A stretch of DNA of 64,000 bases from Senimuribacter sp049852125 (lineage in GTDB: Bacteria; Bacillota; Clostridia; Peptostreptococcales; Anaerovoracaceae), in the NCBI RefSeq assembly GCF_049852125.1, contig NZ_CP187532.1:62001-126000 (forward strand), given 5' to 3'. Numbering within the stretch: the first letter of the stretch is position 1; every line of letters begins with the position of its first letter. The translations under genes and the position numbers were made by a program. The notes beneath the pieces were generated by a model. It was not told the DNA's origin. It saw only the letters and a list, made by a program, of their open reading frames with translations, and searched no databases. Below, piece by piece: positions 24,819-33,473 of the stretch.

Positions 24819-26306
24819 GAGACTGTGAAAAAAAGTCTGTAAATTACCTTCTATGGTAATTTGAAACTATGAAACCTTTGAAATTTCAATAGTTCTTAGT
24901 TGAAAATAATATAATACATGTTTTTAGCCATGTCAAGGACTCCTTTCTCTGAAGGAGTCCTTGCATGCTTTTATTTTGTATTAAACAGGAAAACGATCCC
25001 CATACATGATGGAAAATTCTCCATAAACTTTACCCCAGTTTCTTAAAGACTGTGTCCATTTCTTCGTTGCTTGTAAGGTTGCAAGATACAGTGATTTCAA
25101 TAGTGCCTTGTCGTTTGGGAATACTGTGCGCTGCCGATTCAATTTCTTGTAGGTACTGTTCAGACTTTCGATGGCATTCGTCGTATAAATCACCTTTCTC
25201 ACATCTATAGAGAATTTGAAGATGGGCGTTAATACATCCCAGTTCTTCTCCCAGCTCTTCATCGCGTTTGGATATTTATCATTCCACTTTTCTGTTACAA
25301 TTTGCAATGCTTCATATCCTTGTTTCTCATCCGGTGCCAGATAGATTGATTTCAAATCTCCGGCAAAAGCTTTCATATCTTTGTAGGACACATATTTCAG
25401 CGTATTGCGTATTTGGTGTACAATGCATCTTTGATACTCCGTATCCGGATAGGCTGCTTGAATTGCTTCTTTGATCCCGCTAAGTCCATCTGCACAGATG
25501 ACCATGATATCCTTGACTCCTCGATTTTTTAGGCTGTTTAGTACACCTAGCCAGTATTTGCTGCTCTCATTCTCTCCAATTTCAAGATGAATGACATCTT
25601 TCATCCCGTCCAGAGTATATCCTAAGATTACATAAGCTGCCAGTTTTCTAATCTGATTATCTTCCCTGACTGAAAAATGTACCGCATCAATGAAAATGAT
25701 TGGGTAGATTTCGTCTAGAGGGCGTTTCTGCCAGTCATCAATTTCCTGCAGAATCTTATCTGTTACATCAGAGATAAAACCTTCACTACATTCGAATCCA
25801 TAGATTTCTTCAATCTGTTCTGAGATTTGTCTTGTGGTAAGCCCTCTTGCATACATGCTGATGATTTTCTGATCAATCTCAGAGATATCCTTTTGACGCT
25901 TTTTTACTACCTGTGGTTCGAACGTACTGTTCCTGTCTTGTGGTACACTGATTTCAAACTCTCCATAGTTACTGCGTACTTTTTTAGATTTTGTACCATT
26001 GCGGTAATTATCGCTGTCACTGCGTTCATAGTTACCGTAGCCGAGATGTTCATCCATTTCAGCTTCCATCATGGATTTGATGGTGCCACCTAATAGGTCT
26101 TTTAAGGCCTCCTGAATATCATCTGCTGTTTCGATGTCGTATTCTTCCAGTAATGCTGCAATGATGTTCTTTTTTCCTTCTGTCAGTGGTTTTACCTTGT
26201 ATACTTCCTTTTTCTTTGCCATTTTAAAAAGCCTCCTATGATAATTTGATTTTACCATAGAAGGCCTTTTTCTTTTACCTATTTACAGACTTTTTTTCAC
26301 AGTCTC
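24819..26306 (-). mobile_element. IS256-family insertion sequence, intact (1488 bp)
   Basis: Bounded by perfect 26-bp terminal inverted repeats at 24819-24844 and 26281-26306 (outer end GAGACTGTGAAAAAAAGTC) and by 9-bp target duplications. Inner subterminal copies of CCTTCTATGGTAA occur near both ends. One full-length transposase gene is inside. Perfect ends and identical duplications indicate a fairly recent insertion that may still be mobile. Confidence 0.92.
24981..26222 (-). CDS. IS256-family transposase
   Basis: 413 residues. Mutator/IS256-type DDE transposase: MKSMMEAEMDEHLGY-like N-terminal region, KVRSNYGEFEISVPQDR, the first catalytic Asp179 (FIDAVHF), the second Asp245 (VICADGLSG), CIVHQIRNTLKYV, and the late TTNAIESLNSTYKKL with the catalytic glutamate. 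The start at 26222 follows GGAGGC; a longer frame to 26258 lacks a ribosome-binding site and runs into the subterminal repeats. No frameshift or internal stop is seen, so it should be functional. Confidence 0.93.
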   Translation of the reverse strand: MAKKKEVYKVKPLTEGKKNIIAALLEEYDIETADDIQEALKDLLGGTIKSMMEAEMDEHLGYGNYERSDSDNYRNGTKSKKVRSNYGEFEISVPQDRNSTFEPQVVKKRQKDISEIDQKIISMYARGLTTRQISEQIEEIYGFECSEGFISDVTDKILQEIDDWQKRPLDEIYPIIFIDAVHFSVREDNQIRKLAAYVILGYTLDGMKDVIHLEIGENESSKYWLGVLNSLKNRGVKDIMVICADGLSGIKEAIQAAYPDTEYQRCIVHQIRNTLKYVSYKDMKAFAGDLKSIYLAPDEKQGYEALQIVTEKWNDKYPNAMKSWEKNWDVLTPIFKFSIDVRKVIYTTNAIESLNSTYKKLNRQRTVFPNDKALLKSLYLATLQATKKWTQSLRNWGKVYGEFSIMYGDRFPV

Positions 26307-26315
26307 GATTCACAC
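26307..26315 (+). repeat. Target-site duplication, right copy (GATTCACAC)
   Basis: Identical to 24810-24818 and directly abuts the right inverted repeat; the original terminator arm continues as ACTTTATTT after it. Confidence 0.85.
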
Positions 26316-26346
26316 ACTTTATTTGTATTATACCATAATCTTGATT

Positions 26347-27477
26347 TTAATCATCCCAATCATCATCGTCGTCATCGTCATCCCAGTCGTCGTCCCAATC
26401 ATCATCATCGTCATCATCGATACGCTCTTTATCCCAATCAATGATAACGCCAGATGACGCATTGATCTCAAACTCATATTCATAACCGTTCAGGATTGCT
26501 TCACCTTCATAGATGTAAATACCGTCATCCTTTTCCAGCTTTAACTTCGTAATTGTCGCGCCAGGAATCTTTGCTAAAACGATAGACTTTGCCTTTTCAT
26601 AGGAAATTCTGTTGGAACTGCTTCCTGAATTACTAGAATTCCCGGTATTTCCAGAATTGCTGCCATTACCGCCGGTAGTACCCGGTTTTACGATTTCGCC
26701 ATCGTCATGATCGTCATCATAATCAAAATAACTGTCATGCTCATTTTCCAAGGTTACCTTACCGGTTTCTGGATCAACGATATAATCGTATTCGATATGA
26801 TCCTTGATCAATTCAACCTCGTAGATATACTTGCCATGCTCCTTTTCCAGATCGATATCCTTTACGAAACCTCCTCCAGCAGCTTTGATGACTAACTTTT
26901 CAACTTCATCATAAGACAGAAACTTACTCGTATCTCCAGGCTGATTCTTATCATCTGTCGGAATAGTCACTGCCGTTCCATATTTCACTGTACTCTCCAG
27001 AATTACGCCGGTTTCCGGATGTACCTCAGCATCGCCATAAAATTCGTTGGACTTAAAATCCGCTTCATACTCATACAGTCCATTGTCTTTCTTTAATGAT
27101 ACGGAAACACTTGTCACGCCGGAAAACTTTTTCTTAATGATCTCTTTGACTTCCTTCTCTGTAAGCTTGACAGTTTTACCTCCTCTATCATTATCTTTCT
27201 GAGATTCAACCTTTTTTACTTTTCGCGTATCCTTGTGAACCTCTACTTCGAAGCCTTCTGCCTCTGCGTCGTCGTGGAACATTACCTCATATTTATTTTC
27301 TTCTTCCTCACTGGTAATGAACTTTGCTGAAGCAGGAACATACTTTTTCGCGATTTCTTTTGCTTCATCCAAAGTCAACGCTTGCGAAAAAGTAGTAGAT
27401 ACTACGACAGCTCCGACAACGATGACTGCTATTACAGCAGCAATGATGCCATTTCTCTTTGTAAATATCCTATCCAT
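26347..27477 (-). CDS. PepSY-repeat protein with aspartate-rich C-terminus
   Basis: 376 residues. An N-terminal membrane anchor (about 10-33), then four PepSY domains (around 34-95, 100-170, 185-250 and 290-350), each ending in a V-P/A-ETG-V/K-type turn (EVHPETGVI, IVDPETGKV, EINASSGVI). A Gly/Ser/Asn-rich linker lies near 265-290, and the last 24 residues are almost all Asp with spaced Trp. PepSY domains are linked to protease inhibition or cell-surface sensing; the Asp tail could bind calcium or other cations. It is divergent from a two-component system that probably controls it. Confidence 0.85.
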   Translation of the reverse strand: MDRIFTKRNGIIAAVIAVIVVGAVVVSTTFSQALTLDEAKEIAKKYVPASAKFITSEEEENKYEVMFHDDAEAEGFEVEVHKDTRKVKKVESQKDNDRGGKTVKLTEKEVKEIIKKKFSGVTSVSVSLKKDNGLYEYEADFKSNEFYGDAEVHPETGVILESTVKYGTAVTIPTDDKNQPGDTSKFLSYDEVEKLVIKAAGGGFVKDIDLEKEHGKYIYEVELIKDHIEYDYIVDPETGKVTLENEHDSYFDYDDDHDDGEIVKPGTTGGNGSNSGNTGNSSNSGSSSNRISYEKAKSIVLAKIPGATITKLKLEKDDGIYIYEGEAILNGYEYEFEINASSGVIIDWDKERIDDDDDDDWDDDWDDDDDDDDWDD

Positions 27478-27561
27478 TCCTCATCCTCCTATTTTTTTGC
27501 ACAGCCAGATACAGCCGTTAATTTATTATTTGTAGTTTATGTCTAAAGAATAGATGTAAAA

Positions 27562-27580
27562 AATGAAAATAAAATGAAAA
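27562..27580 (+). promoter_or_regulatory. Tandem OmpR-type direct repeats upstream of the two-component system
   Basis: AATGAAAA occurs at 27562-27569 and 27573-27580, an 11-base period typical of OmpR/PhoB-family binding sites, with a further related TCATTGAA and an inverted TTTCATTTT just downstream. It sits in the divergent region between the PepSY and response-regulator genes. Confidence 0.45.
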
Positions 27581-27646
27581 ACTCATTGAAATTTCATTTT
27601 TTTGAGATATTATTAAATTAAACCAAAAGAAAAAGGGGAGATGATT

Positions 27647-28327
27647 ATGAAACTGCTTATTGTAGAAGATAAAAAAAGCATCTGTCAGACTGTAGCAAAG
27701 CATCTGAAAGATGAAGGCTATACAGTAGACGCATGCGGAAATGGAGAGGACGCTCTCGCATATATCGACGGTACAGAATACGATGCGATCATTTTGGACA
27801 TCATGCTGCCTGGTATAGACGGCATCACGGTTCTTAAGACCATTCGAAGCAGAAAACAAAAAACACCTGTACTCCTTCTCACGGCAAAAACTTCTGTTGA
27901 GGATAGAGTAAACGGCCTGGACAGCGGCGCTGATGATTATTTGACAAAACCTTTCAGCCTGGAGGAACTTTCTGCTCGCATACGAGTTATGATCCGACGC
28001 GGCGGTATAGAGCGTGTCGATAATACATTGTCCGCAGGCCCTTTGCTCTTAGACACAAATAAGAAAACTGCTATACGAGACGGCAATGAAATTCCGCTGA
28101 CAGCAAAAGAATATGCTATTCTCGAATATTTACTCCACAATAAAGGCATCGTCCTTTCCCGAGATAAAATTATGCATCATATATGGAACTATGACTATGA
28201 GGGAAGCAGCAATATTATCGACGTGTACATTCGTACTTTGCGAAAAAAAATTGATGCAGATTACGATCAAAAGGTAATCCAGACAGTTCGCGGCATCGGC
28301 TACGTAATCAAAGATGAGGTACTATAA
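27647..28327 (+). CDS. OmpR-family response regulator
   Basis: 226 residues. Receiver domain with acidic pocket VED and phospho-acceptor Asp51 (AIILDIMLPGIDG), Lys in TKPFSLEEL, and a C-terminal winged helix (LTAKEYAILEYLLHNKG, then IIDVYIRTLRKKID). The start at 27647 is chosen because GGGGAG lies six bases upstream; the in-frame ATG at 27641 abuts it. It is separated by three bases from its kinase gene. Confidence 0.93.
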   Translation: MKLLIVEDKKSICQTVAKHLKDEGYTVDACGNGEDALAYIDGTEYDAIILDIMLPGIDGITVLKTIRSRKQKTPVLLLTAKTSVEDRVNGLDSGADDYLTKPFSLEELSARIRVMIRRGGIERVDNTLSAGPLLLDTNKKTAIRDGNEIPLTAKEYAILEYLLHNKGIVLSRDKIMHHIWNYDYEGSSNIIDVYIRTLRKKIDADYDQKVIQTVRGIGYVIKDEVL

Positions 28328-28330
28328 CTT

Positions 28331-29704
28331 ATGAAGATGAAAAACACTTCTATTAAAACTCGTGTAACACTCTATTATGCCGCAGTGCTGATTCTCATTA
28401 CTCTGATCCTATTTACGGCCTTTTATTTTACTGCCGTCAGACAGATGAACGTCGTGTCTCGGGACACAGTAATGAAGGCAGTACAGAACACCTTTGACGA
28501 TATTGAGGCAGGAGACGGCTTTATTGAGATCGACAGCGATTTTGATGCCTACCGCAAAGGTGTAACACTGCTTGTTTACAGCGAATCTGGTAAAGTAATT
28601 AAAGGAACTATTCCGAAAAATTTTCCTGCTCAAACTCCCCTGGAAGCAGGAAACTACGAAGAAATTACAGGGGAAGATGACGTATGGCTGGTCTATGATC
28701 TTTACAACACCTATGAAAATGGAGAGGGGATATGGGTTCGAGGAATCTATGCTATGGATAATGCCATGCAAACCTTTCATGCTGTGATTTGGATCATGCT
28801 CATCGCTCTGCCAGCTATCCTTCTTCTGGCCATCCTCGCAGGTCGCCATATCACACGGCAAGCATTCACTCCTGTCTCCAAAATTACAGAAACAGCCAAT
28901 TCTATCAACAGTGGCCGAGATCTCTCAAAACGGCTTCCGCAAGGAGAAAGCAAGGACGAGCTTTACGATTTAACAGAGACACTGAATCTGATGATCGGCA
29001 GATTAGAAGAAGCCTTTCAGGCAGAAAAACAATTTTCTTCTGACGTTTCTCATGAATTAAAAACACCCGTTGCAGTCATCATGGCCGAATGTGAATATAC
29101 TTTGCAAAAAATACGCCGGCCAGAAGAGTATCAGGAATCTCTGATGACAATCCAAAGCCAATGCCGAAGGACAATATCTTTGATTCAGCAATTGCTACAG
29201 TTGACCAGAACCATCGACAAAGATAGATCCGTTGAAAAGGAAGCCTTTAATCTATCGATTTTATGTGAGAGTATTGCCGAGGAAATATCGGTTTTAGCTG
29301 CAGAAAAGGGAATCACTATGAAAACAGATATACAAGCTGACGTCAATCTGACAGGTGATGAAACTCTCATTATGCGCATGATTCTGAACCTGTTGACTAA
29401 TGGAATTAAATACAGCAAAAATTCAAATACGGACGAAGAAGACTGCTGGGTTTCCCTTCGTTTAAAAGAGAAAAATAACAGAATCATCATTGATGTGGAA
29501 GATAACGGCATCGGCATCAAAGAAGAAGAACTAGAAAATATCTTCCACAGATTTTACAAGGTTGACAAATCCAGAGCAGGTGAAGATGACAGCTTTGGTC
29601 TGGGACTTTCTATGGTCAGATGGATTGCGCAGGCACATGGAGGGATTGTCTCCGTACAAAGCTCCTTCGGCAAGGGCAGCCGCTTTACTGTAGAATTGCC
29701 GTAA
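28331..29704 (+). CDS. Membrane sensor histidine kinase
   Basis: 457 residues. Two membrane segments (about 13-35 and 150-170) flank an extracytoplasmic domain of about 115 residues; then HAMP, HisKA with phospho-accepting His241 (FSSDVSHELKTPVAV), and HATPase with N-box NLLTNGIKYSKN, G1 DNGIGI and G2 GLGLSM. It should phosphorylate the upstream regulator. The divergent PepSY protein is a plausible target or signal partner. An alternative start lies at 28337. Confidence 0.92.
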   Translation: MKMKNTSIKTRVTLYYAAVLILITLILFTAFYFTAVRQMNVVSRDTVMKAVQNTFDDIEAGDGFIEIDSDFDAYRKGVTLLVYSESGKVIKGTIPKNFPAQTPLEAGNYEEITGEDDVWLVYDLYNTYENGEGIWVRGIYAMDNAMQTFHAVIWIMLIALPAILLLAILAGRHITRQAFTPVSKITETANSINSGRDLSKRLPQGESKDELYDLTETLNLMIGRLEEAFQAEKQFSSDVSHELKTPVAVIMAECEYTLQKIRRPEEYQESLMTIQSQCRRTISLIQQLLQLTRTIDKDRSVEKEAFNLSILCESIAEEISVLAAEKGITMKTDIQADVNLTGDETLIMRMILNLLTNGIKYSKNSNTDEEDCWVSLRLKEKNNRIIIDVEDNGIGIKEEELENIFHRFYKVDKSRAGEDDSFGLGLSMVRWIAQAHGGIVSVQSSFGKGSRFTVELP

Positions 29705-29742
29705 GACCATAGCAATAATTTGCCAGAACGACATCCCTCCGA

Positions 29743-30477
29743 TTATTTATTTAGTTCAGCTCTGAACTGACTTATAATATTCTTTTCTGCGCGAGAAATC
29801 GTCATCTGTGATACGCCCAGAGTTTTCGCAATTTCCGCCTGAGAACGATTGTAGAGAAATCTTTCTTTAAATATATAACGGAATTGATCGTTGAATCCCT
29901 CCATTACTTTTTGAATGATCTCTAACGTCTCAATCCGTTCATACCCTTTTTCATCAAATCCAGTATACCTTTCCAGAAAAAGATTCTCTCCGTCTTCTCC
30001 AATATCATCAAAGGTTTTATCCAGAGAATAGGTACCATAAGCCTGTGCGCTTTCCATCGCTTCTACAATCTGTTCCTGGGTAAAACCAGTGACGGCGGCA
30101 ATTTCCTCTACTGTAGGTTTTCTATGGCGCTCTGTATACAGCTGATCCTTCGTTTCCTGCACCTTCGCAGCAATTTCCTTCAGACGGCGGGGCACTTTCA
30201 GACTCCACTGTTTATCGCGGAAATATTTCTTAATTTCTCCTAATATAGTAGGCGTAGCAAAAGAGCTGAACTCAAACCCTTTATTCGGATCAAACCGTTC
30301 TACGGCAGAAACCAGCGCTAAAGCGCCTACCTGATAAAGATCGTCGTATTCGACCCCTTTACCCAGATATTTTCGGATAAGAATGTCAACCATATATAAA
30401 TGTTTCTCTACAATTTCATTGCGTAATTGTATGCTGGGATCTTTTTTATATCTGAAAAACAAATCCTGATCTGTCAT
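29743..30477 (-). CDS. SigB/SigF-family RNA polymerase sigma factor
   Basis: 244 residues with regions 2-4 of the SigB/F/G group: DLYQVGALALVSAVERFDPNKG is split across region 2, FSSFATPTILGEIKKYFRDK and KVPRRLKE in region 3, and NRSQAEIAKTLGVSQMTISRAEKN in region 4. It overlaps the RsbW-like anti-sigma gene by four bases (ATGA), the usual coupling in sigB and spoIIA operons. It looks more like general-stress SigB than SigF, but no rsbV or spoIIAA gene is present at this locus. It converges with the sensor kinase gene across 38 bases. Confidence 0.87.
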   Translation of the reverse strand: MTDQDLFFRYKKDPSIQLRNEIVEKHLYMVDILIRKYLGKGVEYDDLYQVGALALVSAVERFDPNKGFEFSSFATPTILGEIKKYFRDKQWSLKVPRRLKEIAAKVQETKDQLYTERHRKPTVEEIAAVTGFTQEQIVEAMESAQAYGTYSLDKTFDDIGEDGENLFLERYTGFDEKGYERIETLEIIQKVMEGFNDQFRYIFKERFLYNRSQAEIAKTLGVSQMTISRAEKNIISQFRAELNK

Positions 30478-30872
30478 AAAAATTTCACCATTCTTATGGA
30501 CTTATGTCCGTCTTCTTCTTTTCCAAAAGTAACTTCATTCATCAGAGACTGGATGACAAAGATTCCTAATTCTCCTTCCTTCGGGCAGTTCTGACAAGGT
30601 TTCGCCAATTTCTGCAGAGTATGCTCGTCACAATCATCTTTAATGATAATCTCTATTCTTCCTTTTTCCACATTGCACTGCAACTCGTATTTATCAGAAA
30701 ACCCATCAAATCCATGACAGGATACATTTTTACACGCCTCAGAAACAGCTGTCTTTATATCCTCGCAGGCATCCAGATCAAATCCGGCTGTGGTAGCAAT
30801 TGATCCGATAGCAAGCCTTATCATTGTTAAATATTCAGGCTTTCCCGGTATAATAAACTGTAAATTATCCAT
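30474..30872 (-). CDS. RsbW/SpoIIAB-like serine kinase anti-sigma factor
   Basis: 132 residues of the GHKL ATPase fold: N-box AVSEACKNV (43-50), IIIKDDCD G1-like motif, and ELGIFVIQSLMNEV G2-like motif. Such proteins bind and inhibit their sigma factor and phosphorylate an anti-anti-sigma partner. It is unusually cysteine-rich: seven cysteines (36, 47, 52, 66, 81, 93, 96), including C93-QN-C96 in the ATP-lid region. It lies downstream of gyrA behind a terminator, and its partner RsbV is not encoded here. Confidence 0.83.
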   Translation of the reverse strand: MDNLQFIIPGKPEYLTMIRLAIGSIATTAGFDLDACEDIKTAVSEACKNVSCHGFDGFSDKYELQCNVEKGRIEIIIKDDCDEHTLQKLAKPCQNCPKEGELGIFVIQSLMNEVTFGKEEDGHKSIRMVKFL

Positions 30873-30892
30873 ATATTTTCATTCCTTTCATC

Positions 30893-30927
30893 AAAAACAA
30901 ACCTGCACGGAAATTCCGTACAGGTTT
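30893..30927 (-). terminator. Rho-independent terminator of gyrBA
   Basis: Minus strand AAACCTGTACGGA pairs with TCCGTGCAGGTTT (13 pairs, one G-T) around ATT, then G and TTTTT. It separates gyrA from the RsbW-like gene. Confidence 0.75.
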
Positions 30928-30951
30928 AGTATATAACATTTGAAAACTTTT

Positions 30952-33456
30952 TTAAAGAGTTAACTGTTCATCACTTTCCGCTTTTTTCTGCGGCGGTTTC
31001 TTTTCACTGTCAGAAGCTTCATCTTCGTCTTCTTTAATAACCTTAGCCATGGCGACAATCTTAGTATCTTCTTCTACCTTCATGATTTTTACGCCCTGTG
31101 TTGCCCTGCCTAATTTAGAAACCTCGCCGGCCCGGATTCGAATAATGATGCCCTCTGAATTGATCATCAGTACTTCATCTTCTTCATCCACCACCATAGC
31201 TCCGATTAACGCTCCGGTTTTTTTGAACTTACCCTTATCATAGGTCAAAAGTCCTTTGCCTCCGCGTACCTGAAGCTTATATTCTTTTACCGGCGTTCTT
31301 TTACCATAACCGTTTTCAGTTACTACCAGCAGTTCCTGACCTGGTTCTACTAATTCCATAGCGACAACCTCATCATCCTTTTCCAGCTTAATAGCCCTTA
31401 CGCCACCGGCAATTCTGCCCATGCTTCTAACCTCATCTTCACTGAAGCAGATACACTTTCCGTGTTTTGTTACGATGATAATATTGTTTGTCCCGCTGGT
31501 TTCTTTAATACCAATCAACTGATCATCGTCCTTCAAATTGATAGCGATGAGGCCAGTCTTTCTCTGCGTATCAAACTGAGATAGCGGTGTCTTTTTGATC
31601 GTACCATACTTTGTAACAGCTATGAGATATTTCTCATCTGAGAACTCCTGCACCGGTATAACAGCAGTAATTCTCTCACGCTGCATTAAATTCAGGAAAT
31701 TTACAGCCGGCGTGCCCTTAGCTGTTCTGGTTGCCTCAGGAATTTCAAAGGCTTTGATCTTATGCGCTTTTCCTGTATTTGTAAAGAACATCAAATAATC
31801 ATGCGTAGAAGTCATAATCAGATCTTTAACAAAGTCGTTCTCTCTGGTCGTAATTCCTGTAATGCCTTTACCGCCGCGTCTCTGCGCTTTATAAGTATCT
31901 GCCGGAACTCTTTTGATGTATCCGAGATGTGTCAAAGTAACTGCAACTTTTTCTTCCTCTACGAGATCTTCATCATCAAATTCATCTACGTCAGCGACCA
32001 TCTTCGTTCTTCTCTTATCGCCATATTTTGCTTTAATTTCTAACAATTCATCTTTAATAACTCCCATCAAAAGCTTTTCGTCCGCGAGAAGTGAATTGTA
32101 GTAAGCGATCTTTTCCATCAATTCAGCATATTCTTTGTCAATTTTTTCTCTTTCCAAACCCTGCAGTCTTGCAAGACGCATGTCTAAAATAGCCTGAGCC
32201 TGAATCTCGGAGAGGCCAAATCTTTCCATTAGTTTTTCTTTAGCGTCATTATAAGCGCTTCTGATAATCTTAATAATTTCATCAATATTATCTAAAGCGA
32301 TACGCAGACCTTCCAAAATATGTGCTCTTGCTTCTGCTTTTCTCAGATCAAATTGAGTTCTTCTGGTTACTACTTCTTTTTGGAACTTCAAATATTCATC
32401 TAATATTTCATAGAGATTGAGTACCTTCGGCTGCTTATCGACCAGAGCAATCATAATCATGCTGTAGCTATCCTGCAGCTGTGTATGCTTATATAGTCTG
32501 TTCAGTGTAATCTGTGGATTGGCATCTCTTTTTAGCTCAATGACAATACGCATACCATTTCTATTAGACTCATCTCTAATCTCAGAAATTCCTTCAATTT
32601 TCTTTTCCTTAACTAGCTCGGCCATCTTTTCGATAAGCCGCGCTTTATTAACCTGAAATGGAATCTCTGTTACGATAATCTGAGATCTTCCTCTATTGGT
32701 TTCCTCTATTTCACAGATAGATCTTACCTTTACTTTTCCGATACCCGTTCTATAGGCTTCTCTTACGCCGCTCTTTCCTAAAATCTGCGCGCCGGTAGGA
32801 AAATCTGGTCCCTTAACAATTTTAATAAGATCTTCTACCGTCGCGTTTTCATCATCGATCAGCTTTACCGTAGCATCGATAACTTCGCCCAGATTATGAG
32901 GCGGAATTGATGTGGCCATGCCGACAGCGATACCATTAGAACCGTTAACGAGTAAATTTGGATAACGGCTTGGCAAAACTACAGGTTCTTTTTCCTCGCC
33001 ATCAAAGTTAGGTGTAAAGTCTACAGTTTCCTTATCTATATCCCGAATCATCTGGAGCGAAAACGGTGTCATTCTGGCTTCTGTATAACGCATTGCAGCA
33101 GCGCCGTCTCCGTCAACAGAACCGAAGTTACCATGTCCGTCTACTAACATATATCTGGTAGAAAAGTCCTGTGCTAATCTTACCATAGCATCATAAATGG
33201 AACTGTCACCATGAGGGTGATATTTACCCATAACCTCACCAACAATACGGGCTGATTTTTTATGTGGCTTATCTGGCGTTACTCCCAGTTGATTCATTCC
33301 ATACAAAATTCTTCTGTGTACTGGTTTCATACCGTCCCTGACGTCAGGAAGGGCACGGCCAACAATAACACTCATAGAATAGTCAATGTAGGATTTTTTC
33401 ATTTCCTTTGATATTTCATGCTGTTCTAATCTTGTATCTTCTAACAATGTGCTCAA
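30952..33456 (-). CDS. gyrA: DNA gyrase subunit A
   Basis: 834 residues. Breakage-reunion subunit of gyrase, introducing negative supercoils with GyrB. N-terminal MSVIVGRALPDVRDGMKPVH, the active-site region with the catalytic tyrosine around residue 120 (AAMRYTEARM), and six C-terminal beta-propeller repeats with a GyrA box (QRRGGKG). The quinolone-resistance region reads GDSSIYDAMVRLAQDFS, carrying the wild-type Ser and Asp at the positions equivalent to E. coli 83 and 87. An acidic C-terminal tail follows the propeller. It lies 17 bases after gyrB. Confidence 0.97.
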   Translation of the reverse strand: MSTLLEDTRLEQHEISKEMKKSYIDYSMSVIVGRALPDVRDGMKPVHRRILYGMNQLGVTPDKPHKKSARIVGEVMGKYHPHGDSSIYDAMVRLAQDFSTRYMLVDGHGNFGSVDGDGAAAMRYTEARMTPFSLQMIRDIDKETVDFTPNFDGEEKEPVVLPSRYPNLLVNGSNGIAVGMATSIPPHNLGEVIDATVKLIDDENATVEDLIKIVKGPDFPTGAQILGKSGVREAYRTGIGKVKVRSICEIEETNRGRSQIIVTEIPFQVNKARLIEKMAELVKEKKIEGISEIRDESNRNGMRIVIELKRDANPQITLNRLYKHTQLQDSYSMIMIALVDKQPKVLNLYEILDEYLKFQKEVVTRRTQFDLRKAEARAHILEGLRIALDNIDEIIKIIRSAYNDAKEKLMERFGLSEIQAQAILDMRLARLQGLEREKIDKEYAELMEKIAYYNSLLADEKLLMGVIKDELLEIKAKYGDKRRTKMVADVDEFDDEDLVEEEKVAVTLTHLGYIKRVPADTYKAQRRGGKGITGITTRENDFVKDLIMTSTHDYLMFFTNTGKAHKIKAFEIPEATRTAKGTPAVNFLNLMQRERITAVIPVQEFSDEKYLIAVTKYGTIKKTPLSQFDTQRKTGLIAINLKDDDQLIGIKETSGTNNIIIVTKHGKCICFSEDEVRSMGRIAGGVRAIKLEKDDEVVAMELVEPGQELLVVTENGYGKRTPVKEYKLQVRGGKGLLTYDKGKFKKTGALIGAMVVDEEDEVLMINSEGIIIRIRAGEVSKLGRATQGVKIMKVEEDTKIVAMAKVIKEDEDEASDSEKKPPQKKAESDEQLTL

Positions 33457-33473
33457 AATTTTGACCTCCCTTC

